24,050 nucleotides of DNA from an uncultured Collinsella sp. (GCA_947001705.1 CAMQHT010000035.1:1-24050); one strand, 5' to 3'. Numbered from the stretch's first letter, positions 15,567-23,147 are shown. A program made the numbers and translations. Notes: generated from the letters alone by a model not told the origin.

Positions 15567-16577
15567 CTACGCCCGCAAATCCCGCACGCTCGCGCGCTCG
15601 ACCAACACACCCGAGACGAGCGTACGGCTTCTGGAGCTCGGGGCTTCCAGACCTGCGACGACCTCGTTAAGCGCACGGATGCCCAGCTCGCGGTGGCGAA
15701 ACTTCACCGACGTCAGAATCGAGTTGGGAATCGTCTTGTAGAGCTCATCGTCGAAACCGATCACGGACACGTCGTCGGGCACATTGAGCCCTTTGTCACG
15801 TAGAGCCATCATCACGCCGTTTGCCATGCAGTCGTTAGCAGCGAGGACCGCCGTGCAATCGGGTTTATCGGCAAGCACAAGGCCCGCGGCGTAGCCACTA
15901 TCCGCATTCCAATCGCCTTGCAGAGGTTCAGGCGGCTCAATGCCACGTGCCTCGAGTGCCGCTCGCCAACCTTTCATACGGCACTGGCTCGACAGCGACT
16001 CTTTCTTACCCGAAACGAAATACACGTTCTTGTGACCATGATCCAAGAAGTACTCGCACGCCATGCGCGCGCCGCTCTCTTGGTCGTCACTGACGGTGGA
16101 GCAGGTAGGATGTTCCATCGGTGTGATAATCACCGTCTTGAGGTCTTTCGGCGCCTCAAAGGTATCAAAGTCATCGACCATCTGGCGCAGGTTGAAAATC
16201 ATGCCGTCGACGGGGAGCTGCGACATCCTACGCGCCGCTTCGGCAAGGGTCATCTTCTCCCCCGCCCGCTTTTTGATCATCGTAAGAGCAAAGCCTCGCT
16301 CTTCGGCGGCATCGGCGATACCGTCGATCATGTCCACGGCACCGCCCGACAAGTGGAACAGCACGACGCCGATGCACCCGTAACGGCCCAACTTGAGCGA
16401 ACGCGCGGCAAAGTTGGCTCGAAACCCGAGCGCCTCCATGGCCGCATGGACCTTATCGCGTGTCGACTCTCGCACGCTATCGGGCTCGTTGATCACGCGC
16501 GAAACCGTCTTGAGAGAAACACCAGCGGCAATCGCCACATCATTCATTGAGACATTTTTCTTGTCCATCGTTGCCAC
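15567..16577 (-). CDS. LacI-family transcriptional regulator, cassette 3
   Basis: This 336-residue LacI/GalR repressor has its helix-turn-helix at about residues 11-30 (MNDVAIAAGVSLKTVSRVIN), with Leu22 and Lys23 at the base-reading positions that are Glu-Gln and Arg-Gln in its two paralogues. The sensor domain follows LGFRANFAARSL. The start is a GTG at 16577, with GGAG 5 bases upstream; the internal ATG at 16568 is poorly spaced. It is divergent from EIICB 3/GH1 3. A 24-bp perfect palindrome and a related half-matching site lie in the gap and are its likely operators. An effector sugar probably induces release, and its identity is not visible. Confidence 0.9.
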   Translation of the reverse strand: MATMDKKNVSMNDVAIAAGVSLKTVSRVINEPDSVRESTRDKVHAAMEALGFRANFAARSLKLGRYGCIGVVLFHLSGGAVDMIDGIADAAEERGFALTMIKKRAGEKMTLAEAARRMSQLPVDGMIFNLRQMVDDFDTFEAPKDLKTVIITPMEHPTCSTVSDDQESGARMACEYFLDHGHKNVYFVSGKKESLSSQCRMKGWRAALEARGIEPPEPLQGDWNADSGYAAGLVLADKPDCTAVLAANDCMANGVMMALRDKGLNVPDDVSVIGFDDELYKTIPNSILTSVKFRHRELGIRALNEVVAGLEAPSSRSRTLVSGVLVERASVRDLRA

Positions 16578-16706
16578 TGCTTCTCCAGTCGGTTTTACAT
16601 CGCTTGTTTTTGCGTTCTAGCATACACTACCTGCCTGACTGATAAATCAACCGTTTACCGAACAATATCGACCACTCACCCGTATATCCTTGTTGCTCTT
16701 CCAAAA

Positions 16707-16750
16707 ATGTCTTACGTTGTCATTAACGAAATGACAACGTTGTCATTTCG
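16707..16750. promoter_or_regulatory. Tandem LacI-type operators, cassette 3
   Basis: The site at 16727-16750 is a perfect 24-bp palindrome with core AAATGACAACGTTGTCATTT. A second site, ATGTCTTACGTTGTCATT (16707-16724), keeps the right half, and its centre is 23 bases away. Both centre on ACGT. They lie about 100 bases before EIICB 3. A short CCTTCCT/AGGAAGG hairpin follows in the leader (about 16756-16774). Confidence 0.78.
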
Positions 16751-16851
16751 CAATGCCTTCCTTAAGCAGGAAGGTTTCCGGGCAGTCCTGACCATCCATC
16801 GACGACCAGTTCCATCCACATGCATCGCGCATCAAGTAGCAAAGGAGCTCT

Positions 16852-18630
16852 ATGGACGCCATCGTAAAGATGCTCGAAAAGCATCAACCGTTCTTTGAGA
16901 AGATCTCGAGGAACATATACCTCCAGGCCATCAAGGACGGATTCCTTGGGTGCATGCCCATTGTCCTCACCTCTTCGATCTTTCTGCTCATTGCCACCCT
17001 TCCCGGCGTAGTCGGCGTCACGCTGCCCCAGCCGCTCATCGACTGGTGCAACAAGCTCTACAACTTCACCATGGGCGTCATGGGCATCATGGTTGCCGGC
17101 ACCACTGCCAAGAACTTCACGGCTTCCATGAACCGTCGCATGCCCGCCGGCAAGGTGCTCAACGACGGCTCCACCATGGTTGCCGCCCAGTGCAGCATGC
17201 TTTTGCTAGCTGTTACGCAGTTCACCACCAAGTTCAACGGCTCCGAGCTTTCGGTCTTCGACTGCACCAGCATGGGTACGCGCGGTCTGTTCTCGGCCTA
17301 TATCGCCGCGTTCATTACCGTTTGGGTCTATAAGTTCTGCGTCTCGCGCGATCTGACCATTAAGCTGCCCAAAGAGGTCCCGGGCGCCATCGCTCAGAAC
17401 TTCCGCGACATCATCCCCTTTGGCGGTGCCGTCATCATCTGCGGCATCATCGATGTCGTCGTGCGCAACCTCATGGGCGTTCCGTTCTCCGAGCTGCTTA
17501 TCAAACTGCTCTCCCCGCTCTTTACCGCTGCAGAAACCTATCCTGGCCTTATCCTTATCCAGGCAGCAACCGCGTTCTTCTGGTTCATCGGCGTCCACGG
17601 TCCCTCGATCGTCCAGCCGGGCATCGACCCCATCCGTCTTGCCAACCAGGCCGAGAACCTGCAGGTTCTGCTGGCCGGTGGCCACCCCGCCCACTCCCTC
17701 ACCTTTAACATGTCGCTCGTGGGTGAGTTCGGCGGTACCGGCGCCACGTTCATCGTGCCGCTTCTGCTGATTCTCTTTATGAAGTCCAAGCAGCTCAAAG
17801 CTGTCGGTAAGGCCTCGATTGTTCCTGTTGCCTTCGCCGTCAACGAACCGCTGCTCTTTGGCGCTCCGATGATCCTTAACCCCTACATGCTCATCCCCTT
17901 TGTTGCCGCCGGCTGCGTCAACGTGAGTGTTGCCAAGTTCTTTATCGACAACGTGGGCATGAACGGCTTCTCCTTCGTGGTGCCTTGGGCTACCCCTGCC
18001 CCCATCGGCATCTTCATCACCACGAACTTCCAGCTTATCGCCCTGGTATTTGTCGCGATCATCATCTTGCTGGACGCCATCATCTACCTGCCGTTCTTGA
18101 AGGCATACGATAAGCTGCTCTGCGACCAGGAGGCCGAGCGCGCCGCCGAGCTGGGTCTTGAGTCCGATGGTGCCGCTTCCATCGCCGCCAACGCCCCTGC
18201 GCCCGCTGTCGAGCAGACCGCCGCTTCCGTCGAGCCGACCGCCGCTGCCGCCGACAGCAAGCCTGTCGCCGATCAGCCCGAGCCCGCCGCCGACGTATCC
18301 GCTAAGAAGGACGTCGATGGCCTGAAGGTCCTCGTCCTGTGCGCCGGCGCCGGCACCTCTGCCATGCTTGCCAACGCCATCAAGGAAGGTGCCGCACAGA
18401 CCGGAGAGAACATCGCTTCCTCCGCAGGCGCCTATGGCCAGCACACTGCCATCATGGATCAGTACGACGTTATCGTGCTCGCCCCGCAGGTTCGTAGCTA
18501 CTACAACGACATGAAGGCCGACACCGATCGCCTGGGCATTAAGCTGCTCGCTCCGCGCGGTAAGGAATATATCGACCTTACCCGCGACCCCGCCGGCGCC
18601 ATCAAGTGGCTCCGCGAGAACCTCGACTAG
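16852..18630 (+). CDS. PTS lactose-family EIICB permease, cassette 3
   Basis: This 592-residue fused EIIC-EIIB permease of the lactose/cellobiose PTS family is a membrane protein. Visible EIIC motifs are GVHGPSIVQPG and NEPLLFGAP. A long Ala/Pro/Glu-rich linker (about 425-488) precedes EIIB, with phosphocysteine Cys497 in VLVLCAGAGTSAMLANAI. The linker is the least conserved part among the three permeases. After the HGPS motif it has DPIRLANQAEN where its paralogues have Ala-rich text, which may bear on specificity. AAGGAG lies 4 bases before the ATG. It is followed by a GH1 enzyme after 75 bases containing a hairpin. It needs an external IIA, presumably LacF. Confidence 0.92.
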   Translation: MDAIVKMLEKHQPFFEKISRNIYLQAIKDGFLGCMPIVLTSSIFLLIATLPGVVGVTLPQPLIDWCNKLYNFTMGVMGIMVAGTTAKNFTASMNRRMPAGKVLNDGSTMVAAQCSMLLLAVTQFTTKFNGSELSVFDCTSMGTRGLFSAYIAAFITVWVYKFCVSRDLTIKLPKEVPGAIAQNFRDIIPFGGAVIICGIIDVVVRNLMGVPFSELLIKLLSPLFTAAETYPGLILIQAATAFFWFIGVHGPSIVQPGIDPIRLANQAENLQVLLAGGHPAHSLTFNMSLVGEFGGTGATFIVPLLLILFMKSKQLKAVGKASIVPVAFAVNEPLLFGAPMILNPYMLIPFVAAGCVNVSVAKFFIDNVGMNGFSFVVPWATPAPIGIFITTNFQLIALVFVAIIILLDAIIYLPFLKAYDKLLCDQEAERAAELGLESDGAASIAANAPAPAVEQTAASVEPTAAAADSKPVADQPEPAADVSAKKDVDGLKVLVLCAGAGTSAMLANAIKEGAAQTGENIASSAGAYGQHTAIMDQYDVIVLAPQVRSYYNDMKADTDRLGIKLLAPRGKEYIDLTRDPAGAIKWLRENLD

Positions 18631-18644
18631 TTCCTCCCTCTGTT

Positions 18645-18671
18645 GGTGCCCGGATCCCCAGTTCGGGCACC
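18645..18671 (+). terminator. Intercistronic hairpin between EIICB 3 and GH1 3
   Basis: GGTGCCCG (18645-18652) pairs perfectly with 18664-18671, followed by TCTCCCTATTCG. It has a weak T-tract, so it is probably partial. It takes the same place as the hairpin in cassette 1 with a different stem sequence. Confidence 0.55.
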
Positions 18672-18705
18672 TCTCCCTATTCGTATCCCACAGAAAGGAT
18701 GACTC

Positions 18706-20127
18706 ATGACCAACCCCATGCAGTTCCCCGACGGCTTTGTGTTTGGCGGCGCCACCGCCGCTTACCAGGTTGAGGGCGAGACCCGCACGCACGGCAAGGG
18801 CAAAGTGCCCTGGGACGATTTCCTGGCAGCTCAGGGTCGCTTCTCCCCCGATCCCGCAAGCGATTTCTACAACAAGTACCCGGTCGATATCGACCTGTGC
18901 CAGCGCTTCGGCATCAACGGTATCCGCGTCTCCATCGCTTGGAGCCGCATCTTCCCCAACGGTACTGGCGAGATCAACCCCGAGGGTGTCGCCTTCTATC
19001 ACGAGCTTTTCGCCACCTGCAATAAAGCCGGCGTTATCCCCTATGTCACGCTCGATCACTTCGATACGCCCGAGGCCTTTTACCAGAACGGCGGCGAGGG
19101 CTTCCTGACGCGCACGACGATCGACGCCTTTGTCGAGTACGCCAAGTTCTGCTTTGCCGAATTCACCGAGGTCAAGCACTGGTTTACCTTTAACGAGATC
19201 CCCGCGACCGCCGAGGGCAGCTTTATCGTCGGCAACTGGCCGCACGGCGAGAAGTATCGCCTGGATAAGGCCTTCCAGCTCATGCACAACATGATGGTGG
19301 CCCATGCCAAGGCCGTCGTCGCCTTCCACGAGGGCGGCTTTGAGGGCGAGATCGGCATTGTCCAGAACCTGGAGCCCAAGTATCCCCTCGACCCCAACAA
19401 CGCCGCCGATTGCGAGGCAGCTCGCATGGCCGACGTCATCAACAACCGCTGGGTACTCGACGCCACCTTCCGCGGCCACTATGCAGCCGACACCATGGAA
19501 GCCGCGACCAAGCTGGCCCATATCGCCGGCGGCGAGCTCGACGTCCGCGACGAGGACATCGCCGCGCTGACCGCCGCGCTCCCCTACAACGATTGCCTGG
19601 GCGTCAACACCTACAAGTGCCAGTTCCTGCGTGCCGCCGAGGGCGAAAACGACATCAACCACAATGGCACCGGCGACAAGGGCTCCTCGCGCTGGTTCCT
19701 CAAGGGCGTGGGCGAGTCATGCGTACGCGAAGGCGTACCCACCACCGATTGGGACTGGATCATCTATCCCGAGGGCCTCTACGACCTGCTGCTCCGCATT
19801 AAGAACGATTACCCCAACTACAAGAAGATCTACATCACCGAGAACGGCATGGGCTATAAGGACGACTTCGAGGACGGCTTTATCGACGACGCCCCTCGTA
19901 TCGACTACATGCGTCAGCATCTCGCGTGGATCCTCAAGGCAATCGACGGCGGCGTGAACGTCGACGGCTACTTCGTGTGGTCGCTGCAGGACCAGTTCTC
20001 CTGGACCAACGGCTATAACAAGCGCTACGGCCTGTTCTACATCGACTTTGAGACCCAGAAGCGCTATCCCAAGGCGAGCGCGTACTGGTACAAGAACGTC
20101 GCAGAGACCGGCCTGCTTATGGCCTAG
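18706..20127 (+). CDS. lacG: 6-phospho-beta-galactosidase (GH1), cassette 3
   Basis: This 473-residue LacG-type GH1 enzyme is cytoplasmic and hydrolyses phosphorylated beta-galactosides. The acid/base is Glu164 (TFNEI) and the nucleophile Glu379 (ITENG). Ser432, Lys439 and Tyr441 match the phosphate site, and Trp433 marks galactoside preference. It is closely related to the cassette-1 enzyme (GGATAAYQVEGETRTHGKGK is shared) and about as close to lactococcal LacG. Where LacG and both paralogues have LHHFD, this protein has LDHFD (Asp117); the GH1 histidine at 118 is kept. AAGGA lies 6 bases before the ATG. A strong terminator and two TGTAACA palindromes follow. Confidence 0.93.
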   Translation: MTNPMQFPDGFVFGGATAAYQVEGETRTHGKGKVPWDDFLAAQGRFSPDPASDFYNKYPVDIDLCQRFGINGIRVSIAWSRIFPNGTGEINPEGVAFYHELFATCNKAGVIPYVTLDHFDTPEAFYQNGGEGFLTRTTIDAFVEYAKFCFAEFTEVKHWFTFNEIPATAEGSFIVGNWPHGEKYRLDKAFQLMHNMMVAHAKAVVAFHEGGFEGEIGIVQNLEPKYPLDPNNAADCEAARMADVINNRWVLDATFRGHYAADTMEAATKLAHIAGGELDVRDEDIAALTAALPYNDCLGVNTYKCQFLRAAEGENDINHNGTGDKGSSRWFLKGVGESCVREGVPTTDWDWIIYPEGLYDLLLRIKNDYPNYKKIYITENGMGYKDDFEDGFIDDAPRIDYMRQHLAWILKAIDGGVNVDGYFVWSLQDQFSWTNGYNKRYGLFYIDFETQKRYPKASAYWYKNVAETGLLMA

Positions 20128-20149
20128 TTTCCGCCGCATACCCCCTGTC

Positions 20150-20198
20150 GGCCGCATGCGAATCCCTCCACGGGTTCGCATGCGGCCTTTTTTGTTTT
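20150..20198 (+). terminator. Rho-independent terminator of cassette 3
   Basis: GGCCGCATGCGAA (20150-20162) pairs perfectly with 20175-20187, followed by TTTTTTGTTTTTG. Confidence 0.95.
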
Positions 20199-20216
20199 TG
20201 GTGAGCCCGAGCGAAT

Positions 20217-20283
20217 CATTTGTCTCCATCTGTAACATCTAGCAGGGATTTTCGGCCCCAATTGTTACAGATTGAGATGAACG
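20217..20283. repeat. TGTAACA palindromic repeat, copy 4
   Basis: The left arm ATCTGTAACAT (20228-20238) with its outer CATTTGTCTC pairs with ATTGTTACAGAT (20261-20272) and outer TGAGATGAACG. The core AGCAGGGATTTTCGGCCCC resembles the other copies. It follows the terminator of cassette 3. Confidence 0.77.
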
Positions 20284-20306
20284 GGAGCACCCGGTTCGAA
20301 ATATCT

Positions 20307-20365
20307 AGATCTGTAACATCTGACTCGCTTTTGGCCGCCTAGATGTTACAGGTTGAGACGATTCG
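20307..20365. repeat. TGTAACA palindromic repeat, copy 5
   Basis: AGATCTGTAACATCT (20308-20322) pairs imperfectly with AGATGTTACAGGTT (20341-20354), which continues as GAGACGATTCG. The core GACTCGCTTTTGGCCGCC matches copy 2 most closely. The pairing of a full and a reduced copy repeats the arrangement at 10480-10625. Confidence 0.75.
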
Positions 20366-20391
20366 ACGGCACCGGCAGCATGGACATATCG

Positions 20392-20400
20392 TGGTACAAT
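20392..20400 (+). promoter_or_regulatory. Extended -10 promoter for the toxin-antitoxin pair
   Basis: TGGTACAAT fits TGN-TATAAT with one mismatch. No good -35 lies 17 bases upstream, as is common for extended -10 promoters. Transcription would start about 20 bases before the antitoxin ATG. Confidence 0.55.
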
Positions 20401-20426
20401 TGTGTCCCAACGCAAAGGAGGTACCC

Positions 20427-20693
20427 ATGTCAGTTTGTGTGCCCGTCCGAGATATGAAGGACACTGCTGCATTCACCACGCTTGTTGAGTCTGAGCGCGA
20501 CGTCACCGTAACTAAGAACGGCTACGAGGCCATGCACTGCATCAGCAGCGACCAGTATCGCCTCATGCAAGAAGAAATCGCCAAGGCAAAACTGCTGTCT
20601 CGCATGATGTTGGCAGAAGACGAAATATCGCAAGGCGACTACAGCGACTACGAATCCTTCGCGGCTTCAATACGAGACAAATATGACCTATAA
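20427..20693 (+). CDS. Phd/YefM-type antitoxin
   Basis: This 88-residue protein resembles Phd/YefM-family antitoxins, with an N-terminal DNA-binding/dimer region (VPVRDMKDTAAFTTLVESER, then VTVTKNGYEAMHCISSDQY) and an acidic, less ordered C-terminus (SYESFAASIRD-like) that would wrap the toxin. The ATG at 20427 is chosen because AAAGGAGG lies 5 bases upstream; longer reading runs back into the TGTAACA repeat. The last 11 bases overlap the toxin gene, which implies translational coupling. The protein probably neutralises the toxin and represses its own promoter. Family assignment is by pattern only. Confidence 0.85.
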   Translation: MSVCVPVRDMKDTAAFTTLVESERDVTVTKNGYEAMHCISSDQYRLMQEEIAKAKLLSRMMLAEDEISQGDYSDYESFAASIRDKYDL

Positions 20694-20988
20694 CGTCGTA
20701 ATCCTCAAAAGTGCGCGATATGAGTACGAGAGTATTGTCGGATACCTTGCTCAAATCCTCAAGAATCCGCGTGCAGCAGGCAATTTTGTCGCTGAGTTTG
20801 AATATCAGCTTGACCTGCTTCGCGAGCAGCCTCTTTTACGTCCCCTCTCGCACATGCAAGAGCTGGCGGCACGCAATTACCGATCGTTTCCCGTCAACAA
20901 CTACGTGTGCCTTTACAAGTTTGAGCGCGAAACGATCTATATCGCCCACGTCTTTCACCAGTCACAGGACTATGCCCGCCTGGTCTAG
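20683..20988 (+). CDS. RelE/ParE-superfamily toxin
   Basis: This 101-residue basic-aromatic protein is consistent with the RelE/ParE fold: the N-terminal strand YNVVILKSARYEYESIVGYL, a helix pair with NPRAAGNFVAEFEYQLDLL, then the core RNYRSFPVNNYVCLYKFERETIYIAHVFHQSQDY. Such toxins act either as ribosome-dependent mRNases or as gyrase poisons, and the sequence does not decide between these. The start overlaps the antitoxin stop by 11 bases. The pair sits between the third lactose cassette and the convergent DeoR gene and may help hold the region in the population, though chromosomal pairs like this are common. Confidence 0.87.
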   Translation: MTYNVVILKSARYEYESIVGYLAQILKNPRAAGNFVAEFEYQLDLLREQPLLRPLSHMQELAARNYRSFPVNNYVCLYKFERETIYIAHVFHQSQDYARLV

Positions 20989-21095
20989 CCCGCAAGCCGA
21001 ATAATTGGCCCGAGCACATTTGCGCGTCATGTCGCGTTGCGTTGACACGCCAATCCCTCGCCACGGCAGGGCAAACGTATCGCCCACAGCGCTAG

Positions 21096-21860
21096 CTAGC
21101 AGATGACCTGCGTGTGCTCCTCGATGGCGGCGCGATCCGCATCGGTAATACCCGGCTCGCACACCACGGCATCCAAATTGTCCAGGCGACAGAAGGTATA
21201 GAAGTCGCGCTTGCCGATCTTGCTGGAGTCGGCGATCAGATAGCGCGAGTCCGCCTTGCTAAAGGCAAGCTGCTGGATACGGCCCTCGTCCATGTTGGAT
21301 GTGGATACGTCACCGTCCAAGATACCGTTGGCGCCGATAAACGCCGCATCGATGCCCAGCGCACGCAGGGTGTCCTCGGCCGTTGGCCCCACAAAAGCGG
21401 CAGTGCGGCGACGGTACATGCCGCCCACGAGGCACAGGTCGCAGTCCTCGCGCGCCTCGAGCAGGTTAAACACCGAAAGCGAATTAGTCACGATGCGCAG
21501 GCGAAACGCCGGCAGCAACGAGGCCATCTGCTCAACCGTGGTACCCGTGCCCAAAAAGATAGTAGAGCCCTCCTCGATAAGCTCCACAGCACGGCGTGCG
21601 ATCTGCAGTTTTTCCTCGGCATGCTTGGTGCGCTTTTCGCTGTGCGAATACTCATGGCGCAACATAGCGTGGGGACGACCCTGCGCACTGCGGGCGCCGC
21701 CGTGCACGCGCTCGATCTCGCCTAGGCTCGCAAGTTCCTCGAGGTCGCGGCGAATCGTCATGTCCGAAACGCCCAGCGCATCCGAAATCTCTTTGACCGA
21801 GACCGTGCCCTGTTCCTCGAGCAGCTGCCGAACCTTATCTTGTCGCTCTGCCTTAATCAC
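21096..21860 (-). CDS. DeoR-family transcriptional regulator (possible LacR)
   Basis: This 254-residue DeoR/GlpR-family repressor has a winged helix-turn-helix at residues about 6-57 (VSVKEISDALGVSDMTIRRD, then LEELASLGEIERVHGGA) and a DeoRC sugar-phosphate sensor (about 76-232) with FLGTGTT, VTNSLSVF and GGMYRRRTAAFVGP. Members sense phosphosugars; LacR of Firmicutes binds tagatose-6-phosphate and controls lacABCD. The start is a GTG at 21860, with AGGA 6 bases upstream; the only clear alternative would cut the HTH. The minus-strand extended -10 TGATACAAT (21913-21921) is abutted by GAACAAAT, a motif also found upstream of lacA, so autoregulation and control of the tagatose genes are plausible. 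It is divergent from galM. Confidence 0.88.
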   Translation of the reverse strand: MIKAERQDKVRQLLEEQGTVSVKEISDALGVSDMTIRRDLEELASLGEIERVHGGARSAQGRPHAMLRHEYSHSEKRTKHAEEKLQIARRAVELIEEGSTIFLGTGTTVEQMASLLPAFRLRIVTNSLSVFNLLEAREDCDLCLVGGMYRRRTAAFVGPTAEDTLRALGIDAAFIGANGILDGDVSTSNMDEGRIQQLAFSKADSRYLIADSSKIGKRDFYTFCRLDNLDAVVCEPGITDADRAAIEEHTQVIC

Positions 21861-21902
21861 GATGAATCCTCGCCGTTCTTTGCGCGCATATCATTCAAAC
21901 AG

Positions 21903-21921
21903 TAACGAACAAATTGTATCA
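21903..21921 (-). promoter_or_regulatory. DeoR gene extended -10 promoter with GAACAAAT site
   Basis: On the minus strand TGATACAAT (21913-21921) is an extended -10. GAACAAAT (21907-21914 on the plus strand) overlaps its downstream edge, where a repressor would block initiation. The same octamer occurs at 3738-3745 and 11798-11805. Confidence 0.5.
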
Positions 21922-22066
21922 GACTCGTGCGCGTCAAAAATGAACGCCTGCACAGCTCCAATCATCACTTTTTTGAGAAAAATAACCCCTGCTTTAGTGG
22001 GGTGTAGTGATAATCTCGCCTGTTCGCGCTACAGTTTGTCTGGAATACCTCGATGTTAGGAACTAA

Positions 22067-23119
22067 ATGATCACTTCCGAGCTTTTCGGCACCGCGCCGT
22101 GCGGTACCCCCGTTCATCGTTACACCCTCAACGGGCCCGAGATCTGCGTTCGCATTATGGACTATGGCGCCACCGTGCTGGGTATCGATGTACCCGACAT
22201 TCCCGGCAACGTGCGCGATGTGGTGTTGGGCTTCGATAAGCTCGAGGATTACTTTGACAACCCCGCCTGCTTTGGCGCGACCATCGGCCCCGTGGCCAAC
22301 CGCACTGCGAGTGCCACGATCACCATCGACGGCACGGACTGGCATATGCCGGCCAACGAAGGCGTCAACAACCTGCACAGCGATCTTGAACATGGTCTGC
22401 ACAAGCGTGTATGGGATGTTGAACTCGACGAGATCCACAATGCCGTGTGCATGACCACCTCGCTTGAGGATGGCGAGCTGGGTCTCCCCGGCAACCGCAC
22501 CTTTACGGCCGTGTTTACCGTGACGCGCACCGGACGTTTCCGTATCGAGTATGGCTGCGAGAGCGATCGCGCCACTTATGTGTCCATGACCAACCACACG
22601 TACTTTAACCTTGCCGGCCATAACGCCGGCATGGACTGTGAGCACTTCTTTGTTGCTAACGCCGCCCACTACCTGCCTATTAACGAGCAGAACATTCCTA
22701 CCGGCGAGATCGCCCCGGTCGAGGGCACGCCGTTTGACTTTGGCGAGCTGCGCCCCGTCGCTCCCGGCATGGAGGCCGACGATCCGCAGATTAAGCAGGC
22801 ACGCGGCTACGATCACTGCCTGTGCATCGATGGCTATCAGTACGGCCGTAATCTGCGCCGTGCGATGCACGTCGAGGAGATGTGGACCGGCCGCGAGCTT
22901 GACTACTACACCACCGCCCCGGGCGTGCAGCTCTACACCGGTAACTGGCTGGGCGACGAGCATGCCAAGGACGACGCCAACTATGGCTGGGGCGCCGGCT
23001 TTGCCCTCGAGGCCGAGATGTACCCCGACACGCCGCACCAGCCGCTGTTCCCGCAGGGCATTGTGGGCCCGGGTCACCCCTACAGCAATGTGATCGAATA
23101 TCACTTTATGAGGCACTAA
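22067..23119 (+). CDS. galM: Galactose mutarotase (aldose 1-epimerase)
   Basis: This 350-residue GalM-family enzyme interconverts alpha and beta anomers of galactose and other aldoses in the cytoplasm. Active-site positions known from lactococcal GalM align with His104 (NNLHSD), His177 (NHTYFNLAGH, general acid), Asp249 (GYDHCL) and Glu315 (FALEAEMYPDTP, general base); Asn78-Arg79 (GPVANRT) also fit. AGGA lies 5 bases before the ATG. It is divergent from the DeoR gene and is followed by a strong terminator. It is distinct from the LacX-type protein at 1302-2183, so the window carries two mutarotase-fold proteins. Free galactose would arise from an unphosphorylated route not visible here. Confidence 0.95.
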   Translation: MITSELFGTAPCGTPVHRYTLNGPEICVRIMDYGATVLGIDVPDIPGNVRDVVLGFDKLEDYFDNPACFGATIGPVANRTASATITIDGTDWHMPANEGVNNLHSDLEHGLHKRVWDVELDEIHNAVCMTTSLEDGELGLPGNRTFTAVFTVTRTGRFRIEYGCESDRATYVSMTNHTYFNLAGHNAGMDCEHFFVANAAHYLPINEQNIPTGEIAPVEGTPFDFGELRPVAPGMEADDPQIKQARGYDHCLCIDGYQYGRNLRRAMHVEEMWTGRELDYYTTAPGVQLYTGNWLGDEHAKDDANYGWGAGFALEAEMYPDTPHQPLFPQGIVGPGHPYSNVIEYHFMRH

Positions 23120-23147
23120 GCCCATAACACAACATATCGCACAGCAG

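Noticed and set aside
5725..16577. Cassette GH1 genes as 6-phospho-beta-glucosidases
   Set aside because: All three have Trp at the position that marks 6-phospho-galactosidases and resemble LacG more than BglA. Mixed activity cannot be excluded.
20343..20426. N-terminal extension of the antitoxin
   Set aside because: It begins inside a TGTAACA repeat, upstream of the probable promoter. A strong ribosome site marks the later ATG at 20427.
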